This document shows, piece by piece, positions 27,211 to 36,358 of a DNA stretch of 64,000 nucleotides. Source of the DNA: Bacteroidetes bacterium B1(2017) (GTDB taxonomy: Bacteria > Bacteroidota > Bacteroidia > UKL13-3). Position numbers and translations under genes: made by a program. The DNA is taken from contig NKJG01000003.1 in assembly GCA_002256395.1 (NCBI GenBank), forward strand, positions 248,001 to 312,000. The letters are read 5' to 3'. Position 1 is the stretch's first letter, and every line of letters begins with the position of its first letter. The notes under the pieces are model-generated. The model was not told the origin of the DNA. It did no database searches and saw nothing but the letters and a program-made list of their open reading frames with translations.

Positions 27211-27303
27211 TGGGGTGCAAAGAAAGCTAAAGAATTGGTTTAATTCAATAGCCTTATGTTAAAGTTTTGTTTAAGAGTTCTTAAAATGACATGAAGAGGA
27301 CAT

Positions 27304-27336
27304 AAAAAAAACGTCCCACAAGTGGAACGTTTTTTT
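27304..27336. terminator. Bidirectional intrinsic terminator
   Basis: A run of A, stem ACGTCCCAC with GTGGAACGT (one mismatch), then a run of T. It follows the lpdA stop codon on the minus strand, and no gene ends towards it on the other strand. Confidence 0.8.
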
Positions 27337-27357
27337 GTATCATTAAGTATTCTAGTA

Positions 27358-28746
27358 CTATAAATGAATGCACTCGCCATAAGCTTGTGCCGCAGCTTCC
27401 ATAATGGCTTCGCTCATGGTTGGGTGTGGGTGAACCGATTTAATAATTTCCATACCTGTTGTTTCTAATTTTCTAGCTACAACCACTTCGGCAATCATTT
27501 CGGTAACGTTTGCACCCACTAAATGAGCTCCTAAAAACTCACCATACTTCGCATCAAATATTAATTTCACAAATCCTTCTTTTACACCCGCAGCACTTGC
27601 TTTGCCACTCGCAGAGAAAGGAAATTTACCAACTTTAATTTCATATCCAGCTTCCTTAGCAGCTTTTTCTGTATATCCAACAGAGGCAACTTCAGGAGAG
27701 CTATACGTACAACCTGGGATATTGTTATAGTTTAATGGTTCAGGGTGGTGACCAGCAATTTTCTCTACGCAAATAATACCTTCGGCACTTGCCACGTGAG
27801 CTAAGGCTTGACCTTTTACAATATCTCCAATAGCATATACGCCTTTAATGTTGGTAGCATAAAAATCGTCTACCAAAACTTTACCTTTATCTGTTTTAAC
27901 TCCTGCTGTTTCAAGGCCTAAGTTTTCTAAATTGGTTTGAATTCCTACAGCAGATAATACGATATCCGCTTCTAGTTCTTTCATTCCATCGGCAGTTTTA
28001 ATCTTAATTTTACAGCCAGCACCTGCAGTGTCAACGCTTTCTACCGAGGCGTTGGTCATAATATCTATACCGTTTTTCTTAAACGATTTGGCAACTTCCT
28101 TGCTTACTTCTTCGTCTTCAACAGGCAAGATATTTGGCATAAATTCTACGATGGTAACTTTGGTACCCATCGCATTATAGAAATAGGCAAACTCGCAACC
28201 AATGGCTCCGCTACCCATAACTACCATGCTTTTTGGTTGGTTCGGCAATACCATAGCATCTCTGTAACCAATTATTTTTTTACCATCAATTTTAATATTT
28301 GGCAATTCTCTGCTGCGTGCGCCTGTAGCCAAAATAATGTGTTTAGCATCGTGGGTGGCTTTTGCTCCAGCTGCATCCGTAACTTCTACTTTGCCCGAAC
28401 CTACTAATTTTCCAAAGCCGGCTATGACATCAATTTTATTTTTCTTCATTAAGAAGGCAATCCCTTTGCTCATGCCACCTGCAACGTCTCTGCTGCGTTT
28501 AACAACAGCCGCAAAATCGTGGCTCGAACCAGCTACTTCAATGCCGTAATCTTTGGCATGCTTAATATATTCAAATACTTGAGCCGATTTTAATAATGCC
28601 TTTGTGGGAATACATCCCCAGTTTAAGCATACACCGCCCAATTCAGATTTTTCTACAACTGCGGTTTTAAGGCCTAATTGGCTGGCACGAATGGCAGCAA
28701 CATATCCGCCGGGTCCGCTACCAATAACTATTACATCGTATTGCAT
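27358..28746 (-). CDS. lpdA: Dihydrolipoyl dehydrogenase
   Basis: 462 residues from MQYDVIVIGSGPGG. The frame runs 44 codons further upstream, but that extension is not like the family. The flavoprotein oxidises dihydrolipoamide in the 2-oxoacid dehydrogenase complexes and the glycine cleavage system, passing electrons to NAD. Visible features are the FAD-binding GSGPGG (9-14), the redox disulfide C40-C45 in GGVCLNWGCIPTKAL, a second dinucleotide site (VVMGSGAIGCEFA) and the catalytic H441-E446 pair in HPHPTMSE near the C-terminus. No other subunit of the complexes is adjacent. An intrinsic terminator follows. Confidence 0.96.
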   Translation of the reverse strand: MQYDVIVIGSGPGGYVAAIRASQLGLKTAVVEKSELGGVCLNWGCIPTKALLKSAQVFEYIKHAKDYGIEVAGSSHDFAAVVKRSRDVAGGMSKGIAFLMKKNKIDVIAGFGKLVGSGKVEVTDAAGAKATHDAKHIILATGARSRELPNIKIDGKKIIGYRDAMVLPNQPKSMVVMGSGAIGCEFAYFYNAMGTKVTIVEFMPNILPVEDEEVSKEVAKSFKKNGIDIMTNASVESVDTAGAGCKIKIKTADGMKELEADIVLSAVGIQTNLENLGLETAGVKTDKGKVLVDDFYATNIKGVYAIGDIVKGQALAHVASAEGIICVEKIAGHHPEPLNYNNIPGCTYSSPEVASVGYTEKAAKEAGYEIKVGKFPFSASGKASAAGVKEGFVKLIFDAKYGEFLGAHLVGANVTEMIAEVVVARKLETTGMEIIKSVHPHPTMSEAIMEAAAQAYGECIHL

Positions 28747-28928
28747 GTTTGTTTGTGTTAGGTAATTAAAGGCGCAAAATAAGGGATAATTTTTTAGGAG
28801 GCTAATTTTTTTTGACCCTATTGGTTGGGAAAAGGCCTGAGGAGATTTTAACAAATTTTTAAAACATGATTTTGTCATATCTGCATACCCAAATGGGTTT
28901 TATGTAATTTTTATAAACTAGCTTTCGT

Positions 28929-28936
28929 TACCTTTG
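28929..28936 (+). promoter_or_regulatory. Bacteroidota -7 promoter box for the dabAB operon
   Basis: TACCTTTG fits the TAnnTTTG consensus of the primary sigma factor of this phylum. It ends 14 bases before the ATG at 28951, which rules out the GTG at 28936 as a start codon. Confidence 0.6.
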
Positions 28937-28950
28937 TGCTCCCTAAAAAT

Positions 28951-29307
28951 ATGAACAAAGTACAATTGCCACTTGTTTCGAGTCTCCTATTGGCCATGCT
29001 GCTAAGCGTGTTTATGTGCTTTTTTGTTTCTGGTAGTCAGGGTTCAAGTAGTAAAACACATCTTCAGGCTAAGGCCGGTAGCGACTTGCTAAATCAGCAG
29101 TTTTTATTAGAAGAAAGTGAGTTTGAACAGGACGAAAAATGGGAAAACAACCTTCGACCTTACTTTTCAATTTTGCTTTTTAGTGTTTCAACCTTATTTC
29201 TTATTAAGGCATTAGAGCTAAATTCTGGGTTCATTCTAGCAACCTATTCCTCGGAGGTAAAGTGCTTGCAGCCGATTTATCTCGCAACGCGCGTTTTTAG
29301 AAATTAG
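28951..29307 (+). CDS. Small exported protein upstream of dabA
   Basis: 118 residues from MNKVQLPLVSSLLL. A hydrophobic N-terminal segment (residues 5-28) is a signal or anchor. A Glu-rich patch follows (LLEESEFEQDEKWE), then a second hydrophobic segment (PYFSILLFSVSTLFLIKAL). No family is recognised. It is 76 bases upstream of dabA and likely co-transcribed. Its layout recalls the 111-residue protein before SulP at 26875-27210. Confidence 0.6.
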   Translation: MNKVQLPLVSSLLLAMLLSVFMCFFVSGSQGSSSKTHLQAKAGSDLLNQQFLLEESEFEQDEKWENNLRPYFSILLFSVSTLFLIKALELNSGFILATYSSEVKCLQPIYLATRVFRN

Positions 29308-29383
29308 CCCCTCCTCGGCTCTTTAATTTCTATTTTTTCTGCCTGCTTGGTTCAGGCCACCTAACACTTATTTAAATTTATTT

Positions 29384-31879
29384 ATGCAACATAAAAAGCA
29401 AACTTTTGATGTGCATGAGTTGGTACATGAAATAGCTCATTACCTTCCAGCTCAGGCGCCTTTAAAAGATTTCGTTCATCACAATACCTTACATGCATTT
29501 CAGGATATGCCCTTTGAATTGGCTATCCGCAAGGCGTCCAAAATGTTTGGATACCAAGTTACTTTATCCTTTGAAGAGTATCTTGAACTTTATCGTACGA
29601 AGAAGATTAATGAACACGTTCTGCGAACAGTTATTGCCAAAAGAGATACAGGCTTAAGCACTGAAAAGTATCTGGCTAAACTCTTAAGCAATGAGTTCGA
29701 TAAACCCGAAAATCCACGGATTGGTAAGCTTCGTTTTCAATGGAAAGAATTAGGATTTATTGATTTAGACACCTTTATCCAGCCTCGTTTATTTAGGGTT
29801 TTAAGTAATTACCTCGATCAAGGTATCTCTATTTGGAAATTCCCCGTTTTATTAAAAGGTTTCCTTGGTTCGATACGCGAATTGGAAAAAAATACCTACG
29901 TAAGTTTGTTTAAAACCAAGCGCGCTAGAAACTTATTGTTGACTGAAAATTGTGGTATTGAGTATTTGCTTTCACTATTAGTTGGCGATGAAAGTATGTA
30001 TCGTCAATACCTCTTTGACCAACAGTTTGCGCATCAAGGATGGAGCGGTATGGTGGCTACAATAGAGGCTTTGCCAGAAACTTTACTAGATCGTAAGCGC
30101 ATACGTTTAGAAGACATTATTGTTTTTGAATTGCTATTAGAAATAGATGCCTTAGACGATAAGTTTGGCGAAAAATGGCTGCCTCTTTCTAAAATAATTA
30201 AAGAGCGCCCGAAAGATTTATTTGCTCCCGTTGAATTTGGCGAAACCGCCTTGGCATTGGCCATTTGGCAAGAAGCATATGAATTTTCGTATTTTGATCA
30301 AGTATTGGCGGGTATAGGTTTAGAAAAGGTAAAGCCTGCTCTTGCAGAGGTGCCAAGCTTTCAAGGTCTCTTTTGCATTGACGATAGAGAATGTTCTATT
30401 CGCAGATATGTGGAGCAGGAAGACCCTAATTGTGCCACTTATGGTACGCCAGGTTTCTTTAATGTAGAATTTTATTTTCAGCCCGAGCAAGGAAAGTTTT
30501 ATACCAAACTTTGTCCAGCTCCCATGTATCCAAAATACTTAATTAAAGAGAGTGGTTCAAAGCAGGTTCGTGAAATAGATCCAAACTTTTCAAAGCACTC
30601 ACATAGCCTCCACAGTGGTTGGTTAATTTCACAAACCTTAGGGTTTTGGTCGGCATTAAAACTTATGATGAATATCTTTAGGCCACAGGCTTCTCCAGCA
30701 AGTGCTTCTTCATTTAAACATATGGATAGAAACGCAACTTTAAGCGTAGAGAATCGTCATGTATCGCATCATGAAAATGGATTGCAGGTTGGGTTTACCA
30801 TAGAAGAAATGGTGGATAGGGTAGAGGGATTGCTAAAAAGTATTGGTTTGGTAAAAGCATTTTCTCCCATTGTATATGTTGTTGGACATGGTTCAAGCAG
30901 TACCAATAACCCACATTATGCAGCCTATGATTGTGGAGCTTGTTCGGGTAGGCCAGGTTCTGTAAATGCTCGTGTGGTTTGCCATATGGCTAATCATCCA
31001 GAGGTGCGCAAGAAATTGAGAGAACGTGGAATTGATATTCCAGATACTACCTTGTTTTTAGGTGCCTTGCAAGATACCACACGCGATGAAATTGAGTTTT
31101 TTGATGAGCATTTAATGGGTACTGATCATAAGCAAATACATCAAAAAAATCATCAAACCTTTTTGCGTGCTTTAGATTATAATGCCAAGGAGCGTTCAAG
31201 AAGATTTGCTTCTATTGATAGCAAAAAATCATTGAAAAAAATTCATGAGGAAATTCGTTTACGCTCGGTATCTCTGTTTGAACCAAGACCCGAATTAAAC
31301 CATGCTACCAATGCTTTATGTATAGTTGGGTCGAGAGAATTATCCAAAGGAATGTTCTTAGATCGTAGGTCGTTTTTAAATTCGTATGATTATAAGATTG
31401 ACCCAGAAGGAAAATATTTGTATAACATCTTAAAGGCTGCGGCACCTGTGTGTGGGGGTATTAATTTGGAGTATTATTTTTCGCGAGTTGATAATCAAAA
31501 ATTGGGTGCGGGTACAAAATTGCCACATAATGTAATGGGCTTGTTTGGTGTAGCCAATGGTATTGATGGCGATTTAAGGCCAGGTTTGCCAAGTCAAATG
31601 ATAGAGGTGCACGATCCTTTGCGTTTGATGATTATTGTAGAACATTTTCCAGAGGTAGTTCTTAAAACCATTCAATTTGCTCCCGAAACCTTTGAATGGT
31701 TCAAGAATCATTGGATCCACTTATCGGTGGTTCACCCCGAAACACGAGATACGTATTTATATACCAATGGGGAGTTTGTTTTGTACGAACCAATTACCAA
31801 GCAATTGGAAGTAGTTAAAGACTTGAACACCATTATTGAAAACGAAGAAAATAGTTTGCCTGTTTACCTTTTTAATTAA
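29384..31879 (+). CDS. dabA: DabA, inorganic carbon pump subunit (DUF2309/UPF0753)
   Basis: 831 residues. DabA is a peripheral subunit with a beta-carbonic-anhydrase-like zinc site that traps CO2 as bicarbonate, driven by the membrane partner DabB. The predicted zinc ligands and catalytic Asp are visible with family spacing: C331 and D333 (FCIDDREC), H502 (VVGHGSSS) and C517 (YDCGACSG). The N-terminal HHNTLHAF motif is also typical. A small GCCTG/CAGGC hairpin lies in the leader at 29341-29357. The dabB gene follows after 3 bases. Confidence 0.92.
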   Translation: MQHKKQTFDVHELVHEIAHYLPAQAPLKDFVHHNTLHAFQDMPFELAIRKASKMFGYQVTLSFEEYLELYRTKKINEHVLRTVIAKRDTGLSTEKYLAKLLSNEFDKPENPRIGKLRFQWKELGFIDLDTFIQPRLFRVLSNYLDQGISIWKFPVLLKGFLGSIRELEKNTYVSLFKTKRARNLLLTENCGIEYLLSLLVGDESMYRQYLFDQQFAHQGWSGMVATIEALPETLLDRKRIRLEDIIVFELLLEIDALDDKFGEKWLPLSKIIKERPKDLFAPVEFGETALALAIWQEAYEFSYFDQVLAGIGLEKVKPALAEVPSFQGLFCIDDRECSIRRYVEQEDPNCATYGTPGFFNVEFYFQPEQGKFYTKLCPAPMYPKYLIKESGSKQVREIDPNFSKHSHSLHSGWLISQTLGFWSALKLMMNIFRPQASPASASSFKHMDRNATLSVENRHVSHHENGLQVGFTIEEMVDRVEGLLKSIGLVKAFSPIVYVVGHGSSSTNNPHYAAYDCGACSGRPGSVNARVVCHMANHPEVRKKLRERGIDIPDTTLFLGALQDTTRDEIEFFDEHLMGTDHKQIHQKNHQTFLRALDYNAKERSRRFASIDSKKSLKKIHEEIRLRSVSLFEPRPELNHATNALCIVGSRELSKGMFLDRRSFLNSYDYKIDPEGKYLYNILKAAAPVCGGINLEYYFSRVDNQKLGAGTKLPHNVMGLFGVANGIDGDLRPGLPSQMIEVHDPLRLMIIVEHFPEVVLKTIQFAPETFEWFKNHWIHLSVVHPETRDTYLYTNGEFVLYEPITKQLEVVKDLNTIIENEENSLPVYLFN

Positions 31880-31882
31880 CCT

Positions 31883-33757
31883 ATGAATATGAACGAATTA
31901 ATTAATGTATGGGTAGCATTGCCTGTTTTGGCTTTTTTAATAAGCTTAGTGCTTCCGTCTAAAAACGAAAATATATTATCTCAATTTACCTTTCTGAGTG
32001 TTGGCTTGCACATGCTTAGTTTGCAAGCATTTTTGGTGTATTGGTTGTTTCATGGTCATCCTACTTTAGACCAAAAAGATTGGGTATTATTTACCAGTGC
32101 AGAATACCAGTTTTTTATAGATTTTTGTTTTGATAAAATTACCGCAGTATATGCGTTTGTGGGTTCTTTCCTTACCTTTTTAGTGACCATTTATAGTAGG
32201 TATTATCTTCACCGCGAACCTGGTTACAAGCGTTTCTTTAATACCATTTTGTTTTTTTACATGGGGTATAATATTGCCATTTTTGCGGGTAATATGGAAA
32301 CCTTATTTGTGGGTTGGGAAATATTAGGAATCTCATCGTTCCTGCTTATTGCCTTTTACCGCGAGCGTTTCTTGCCTGTTAAGAATGCCGTAAAGGTATA
32401 TTCTATTTACCGTATTGGCGACATTGGTTTAATCTTAGCCATGTGGATGAGTCATCATTTGTTTCATGAGAACATTACTTTTTTAAAGTTGAGTAATTAT
32501 GAAATGGTGAGCGATCAATTACAAAACCATACTATGGTGGGTATTTTTATCTCTTTAATGATTCTTTTAACGGCAGCGGCAAAATCGGCGCAACTCCCAT
32601 TCTCTGCTTGGCTTCCAAGGGCCATGGAAGGGCCAACGCCATCGAGTGCTATTTTTTATGGTTCCTTGGCCGTGCATTTAGGTGTGTTTCTATTAATGCG
32701 TACCTACCCGTTCTGGGAGCATCAATATTCTGTGCGCGTAGTAATTGGAGTTTTGGGTTTAGCAACTGCTTTTGTGGCAACCTTAACGGCCAATGTGCAA
32801 TCAAATATTAAGAGCCAAATTGCTTATGCATCAATTGCTCAAATTGGTTTAATGTTTATTGAACTTTCTTTGGGTTGGGGTATTATTGCTTTGCTACATT
32901 TTGCCGGGAATGCATTCTTAAGAACCTATCAATTATTGGTATCTCCATCGGTAGTGAGTTATTTAATAAAAGAAATGTTCTATAAGTTTGAGCCTAATAA
33001 AAACTATATCAAAAAGGTTTCGTACAAGAAATTTATTTATACCTTTTATATTTTAAGTGTAAAAGAGTGGAATCTAAATAGCATGATGTATAAGTTATAT
33101 TGGAATCCTTTGAAATGGCTAGGTAAACGTGTTGATTTTATAACGATGAAACATGTGTTGTATTTCTTTGTTCCTGCCTTTTTAGCGGGTGTGCTGGTGC
33201 GCTATTTTCATATTCATATGCCCGAGTCTTTCGCACATTACCTTCCAATATTGTTTTCGTTTATTGGTTTAGTAATGGTGCTTAAAGCCTTTACCGAAAG
33301 GCATAAGGCGCGTATGAGTTGGGTGTTAATTATGCTGAACCATTGCTGGGTGGCCTTAGCCATTTCGTATAACGAGGAGTTTATGTTTTCAGAAACCTTC
33401 TTTTATTTGAGTGGAATTTTTATTGCAGGCGGACTTGGATATTATTCGCTCAATAGGATGAAAAAGATTGAGGATAATATTGATTTGGCTAGGTTTAATG
33501 GGCATGTGTTTAAGCATCCAAAGCAGGCTATTTTGTTTTTATTATGTTGCTTAGGCTTATCTGGTTTTCCAATTACCACAACCTTTATTGGCGAAGATTT
33601 AGTGTTTAGCCATATTCATTCCAATCAATTATTTCTAGCGGTATTTGTTTCGGCTAGCTTTATTATTGATGGTTTGGCCATTGTTAGAATATACTCTCGC
33701 GTGTTTTTAGGGCCACATGTTCACTCGGTTTACGAAATGGGCTACCGTTCTTCTTAA
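31883..33757 (+). CDS. dabB: DabB-like proton-conducting membrane subunit (NuoL/MrpA family)
   Basis: 624 residues with a polytopic membrane domain of the complex I antiporter family. Family marks are GWEILGISSFLLIAFYRER (with the conserved Glu), a Lys-containing helix (AAKSAQLPFSAWLPRAMEGP) and the PTPSSAIFYGSLAVHLGV block. It would couple ion flow to the CO2-trapping activity of DabA, encoded just upstream. It is longer than minimal DabB proteins. Start ATG at 31883; an ATG two codons on is also possible. Confidence 0.88.
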   Translation: MNMNELINVWVALPVLAFLISLVLPSKNENILSQFTFLSVGLHMLSLQAFLVYWLFHGHPTLDQKDWVLFTSAEYQFFIDFCFDKITAVYAFVGSFLTFLVTIYSRYYLHREPGYKRFFNTILFFYMGYNIAIFAGNMETLFVGWEILGISSFLLIAFYRERFLPVKNAVKVYSIYRIGDIGLILAMWMSHHLFHENITFLKLSNYEMVSDQLQNHTMVGIFISLMILLTAAAKSAQLPFSAWLPRAMEGPTPSSAIFYGSLAVHLGVFLLMRTYPFWEHQYSVRVVIGVLGLATAFVATLTANVQSNIKSQIAYASIAQIGLMFIELSLGWGIIALLHFAGNAFLRTYQLLVSPSVVSYLIKEMFYKFEPNKNYIKKVSYKKFIYTFYILSVKEWNLNSMMYKLYWNPLKWLGKRVDFITMKHVLYFFVPAFLAGVLVRYFHIHMPESFAHYLPILFSFIGLVMVLKAFTERHKARMSWVLIMLNHCWVALAISYNEEFMFSETFFYLSGIFIAGGLGYYSLNRMKKIEDNIDLARFNGHVFKHPKQAILFLLCCLGLSGFPITTTFIGEDLVFSHIHSNQLFLAVFVSASFIIDGLAIVRIYSRVFLGPHVHSVYEMGYRSS

Positions 33758-33778
33758 TAAAATATTAAGAAAGTATAA

Positions 33779-33809
33779 ATAAGGAAGCAGATAATTTCTG
33801 CTTCCTTAT
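33779..33809 (+). terminator. Hairpin after dabB
   Basis: A perfect 13-bp stem (ATAAGGAAGCAGA/TCTGCTTCCTTAT) with a 5-base loop, 22 bases after the dabB stop codon. The T-rich tail is short (CTTCGTTT), so termination may be partial. It separates dabAB from the XrtN locus. Confidence 0.65.
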
Positions 33810-33835
33810 CTTCGTTTAGGAGGAAATTATTTTAC

Positions 33836-36358
33836 ATGCCTAAACTAAACCTTGGTTCATACCAAAACACCTACACTTCCGGCTGGCTCTTTTTATGCTT
33901 GTCTTTTCTTCTGTATATGGCTCCTGCCATACTTCCAAATATGGCCGATGATGCTGTATTTATTGTATTTGTACTCAATTTTTTGCTTTCGTTTGTGTAT
34001 TGGTTAAGTCTGTTACTTAAAAAAAGGCAACAAGAAAAACCAAGGCCATCTATTCCATTTGCCTGCTGGGTTCATTTTGTCTTATTATTTACCATAAGTG
34101 CTTTTTCACTCAACAGATCCATACAGGTTTTTGCTCCTTTTCCAACCTGGCTTAATATCTATACTTTTCTTGGCGCAGCCACTTTTATTGTTTTTCCGTA
34201 TTATGAATTCTTGAGCAAAAAACTTAAATCCTTATTTTGGGTTTTGGCGGGTTCGGAGCTGGTTTTAAGCTTTTATTTTTTTATTTACCTAATGCCTTTA
34301 ATGCCTCTATCTGTTTTAGGTTTTTGGCTCTTTGGCTTGTCCTTACACACGTTTGTGCCCGTTTTATGGCTCTTATTATTTACCATTTTATTTAGTAAAC
34401 AAGAAGCAGGAATTTGGAAACCTGTTGTATTTGGTGCAGCTATTCCATTACTTATTTTGGGAGTGTATTTGTATAAATGGAGTTCTATTCAACACAAAAT
34501 AAAGAGCATTGATGCCGAGGCTCACGTGCGTTCAACTACCGAAATTCCTTTGCCAATTGCCTTGGCTCAGTATTTACCAAGTGATAGATTGTCGGAAGAA
34601 ATTTTATTGTCGCCTTATTACTCACAGCGTTTTTTTGATAGTTGGGGTGTTGATTTTAATGGCGATAAAAAATACCATAACCCGCTAGCACTTATTGGAA
34701 ATGTGTTTTTTGGCGAGGTAAATATGGATAGAGATGTAGTAGAATCCATTCTCAATATTCGCAAAGACCAACGACATAAAACAGAGGAACGTTTATGGTC
34801 GGGTGTGAGTTTGCAAACCGAAGCTGTTAGCTCGCGTATCCAGGTTTTTCCTGCCATGCGGCTGGCGTATCACGAAAAAACAATTACCATTAGAAATAAT
34901 AAAGAAAAGGATAATAGGGATGTATGGTTTGTGCGCTCGACCCAACAAGCTTTGTATACTTTTCATTTACCAGAAGGTAGTATAGTTACTTCTTTATCCT
35001 TATGGATTAATGGTAAAGAGCAGTTCTCAAGATTAACTACTCGCAAGAAAGCAGATAGTGCCTTTCATGAAATTGTGGGTGTAGAGCAACGCGATCCGGC
35101 CATGGTGCATTGGAAGGAAGGTAACCAAGTGGTAGTATCTGTTTTTCCATGTACTATCGAAGAAAATAGAGTGTTTAAAATTGGCTTTACAACCCCACTA
35201 AAATATGCCGATAAAAAACTGTGGGTAGAAAATGTTTGGTTTGAAGGTCCTGATGCTCGCCACGCACAAGAGGTATGTGAAATTCTATTAGATGGTAAAT
35301 CACAAGTGCCAACTTTGCCTTCTGGGTTCAGCGCTACAGCCGATGGAGCTTGGGAAAGAAAGGGAGATTATGAACCCTATTGGAAATTCTCTCTAGAGCC
35401 CGAAGCTTTATCCCACGAGCGCTTTGTGTTTCATAAAAAAGCCTATTCTGTTTCGGAGGCTTATGCTCAAGAACACCCGGTTTCTATTAAAAATGTGTAT
35501 GTTGATTTAAATGCTAATTGGAGTAAAACAGAGTTTGATGACTTGCGCCGTAGCTTAAAAGATTTTACCTTTTATGTGCTTTCGCCAAAGCTCGAAAAAA
35601 TAAGTGATGCCAATGCCGATGGCTTGTTTGAGGCTTATCAAGAGCGTTTGTTTCCTATTCCCTATTTTCAACTGATAAAAGATGTTTCGCATTCTGTTGT
35701 CGTAACAAAGGCTGGTCATCGGGGGCCCATTTTGGATGAGTTAAAGGGCTCGGCTTTTGAAGAGGGTTTTGCTAAATTTCTTTTAGAAAATAAAGCGCCA
35801 ATTATGCTCGTAAATATTGGTGAAGAGTTAGCTCCAGTTTATAAATCATTGGCCGAGTTGCGCGTTATTAAATACTTGCCTATGGATGCAGCCACCTTTA
35901 AAAACAGCCTTTTAAAGCAATCGTTTGTTTATGCACAAGAAGATGCAAACCATATTTTATTGCCCGAAAGTAATTTGTATTTAACTAAAACAGATACCAC
36001 TGATTTGATAATTAGTCACCAAATAGCTCCCGACCATTTAATGCGTTTATTTGCCTATAATAATATTATGCGCCAAGTAGGAACGCATTTCTTTAGTCGT
36101 GCTCAATATGAAAACGAATTGTTTAGAGAAGCCGAAGAAGCTTATGTTCTAAGCCCGGTTACCAGTTTAATTGTGCTAGAGTCGGAAGAAGATTATACCC
36201 GAATGGGGATTAATAAAAATAAGGATACTCTTGGTAATGCAAGTATATTAGATGGAGGTTCTGTGCCCGAACCACATGAGTGGGCGCTTATTGCCATGGT
36301 TTTGGTGATGCTAGTTTGGCTCAAAATAAAGGATAGGAAAATTAAGCTAAACGCCTAA
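33836..36358 (+). CDS. XrtN-system VIT domain protein with PEP-type sorting signal
   Basis: 840 residues. The first 230 or so are hydrophobic, with six to seven membrane segments. A soluble region follows with a VIT-like domain (about 370-460; LSLWINGKEQFSRLTTRKKA, then GNQVVVSVFPCTIEENRVFKI). The C-terminus is a classic exosortase signal: VPEP at 810-813, a hydrophobic helix (ALIAMVLVMLVWL) and a basic tail (KIKDRKIK). The exosortase N gene follows with no gap, as in the known pairing of this enzyme with a single VIT-domain substrate. The start is supported by an AGGAGG Shine-Dalgarno about 10 bases upstream. The physiological role of the system is not known. Confidence 0.9.
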   Translation: MPKLNLGSYQNTYTSGWLFLCLSFLLYMAPAILPNMADDAVFIVFVLNFLLSFVYWLSLLLKKRQQEKPRPSIPFACWVHFVLLFTISAFSLNRSIQVFAPFPTWLNIYTFLGAATFIVFPYYEFLSKKLKSLFWVLAGSELVLSFYFFIYLMPLMPLSVLGFWLFGLSLHTFVPVLWLLLFTILFSKQEAGIWKPVVFGAAIPLLILGVYLYKWSSIQHKIKSIDAEAHVRSTTEIPLPIALAQYLPSDRLSEEILLSPYYSQRFFDSWGVDFNGDKKYHNPLALIGNVFFGEVNMDRDVVESILNIRKDQRHKTEERLWSGVSLQTEAVSSRIQVFPAMRLAYHEKTITIRNNKEKDNRDVWFVRSTQQALYTFHLPEGSIVTSLSLWINGKEQFSRLTTRKKADSAFHEIVGVEQRDPAMVHWKEGNQVVVSVFPCTIEENRVFKIGFTTPLKYADKKLWVENVWFEGPDARHAQEVCEILLDGKSQVPTLPSGFSATADGAWERKGDYEPYWKFSLEPEALSHERFVFHKKAYSVSEAYAQEHPVSIKNVYVDLNANWSKTEFDDLRRSLKDFTFYVLSPKLEKISDANADGLFEAYQERLFPIPYFQLIKDVSHSVVVTKAGHRGPILDELKGSAFEEGFAKFLLENKAPIMLVNIGEELAPVYKSLAELRVIKYLPMDAATFKNSLLKQSFVYAQEDANHILLPESNLYLTKTDTTDLIISHQIAPDHLMRLFAYNNIMRQVGTHFFSRAQYENELFREAEEAYVLSPVTSLIVLESEEDYTRMGINKNKDTLGNASILDGGSVPEPHEWALIAMVLVMLVWLKIKDRKIKLNA

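Noticed and set aside
27304..27336. Possible small RNA or riboswitch at the A/T-flanked hairpin
   Set aside because: A plain bidirectional terminator explains stem, loop and flanking runs.
28747..28878. A 44-codon N-terminal extension of dihydrolipoyl dehydrogenase
   Set aside because: The family starts at the FAD-binding strand after MQYDVIVIG; the extension has no targeting or domain character.
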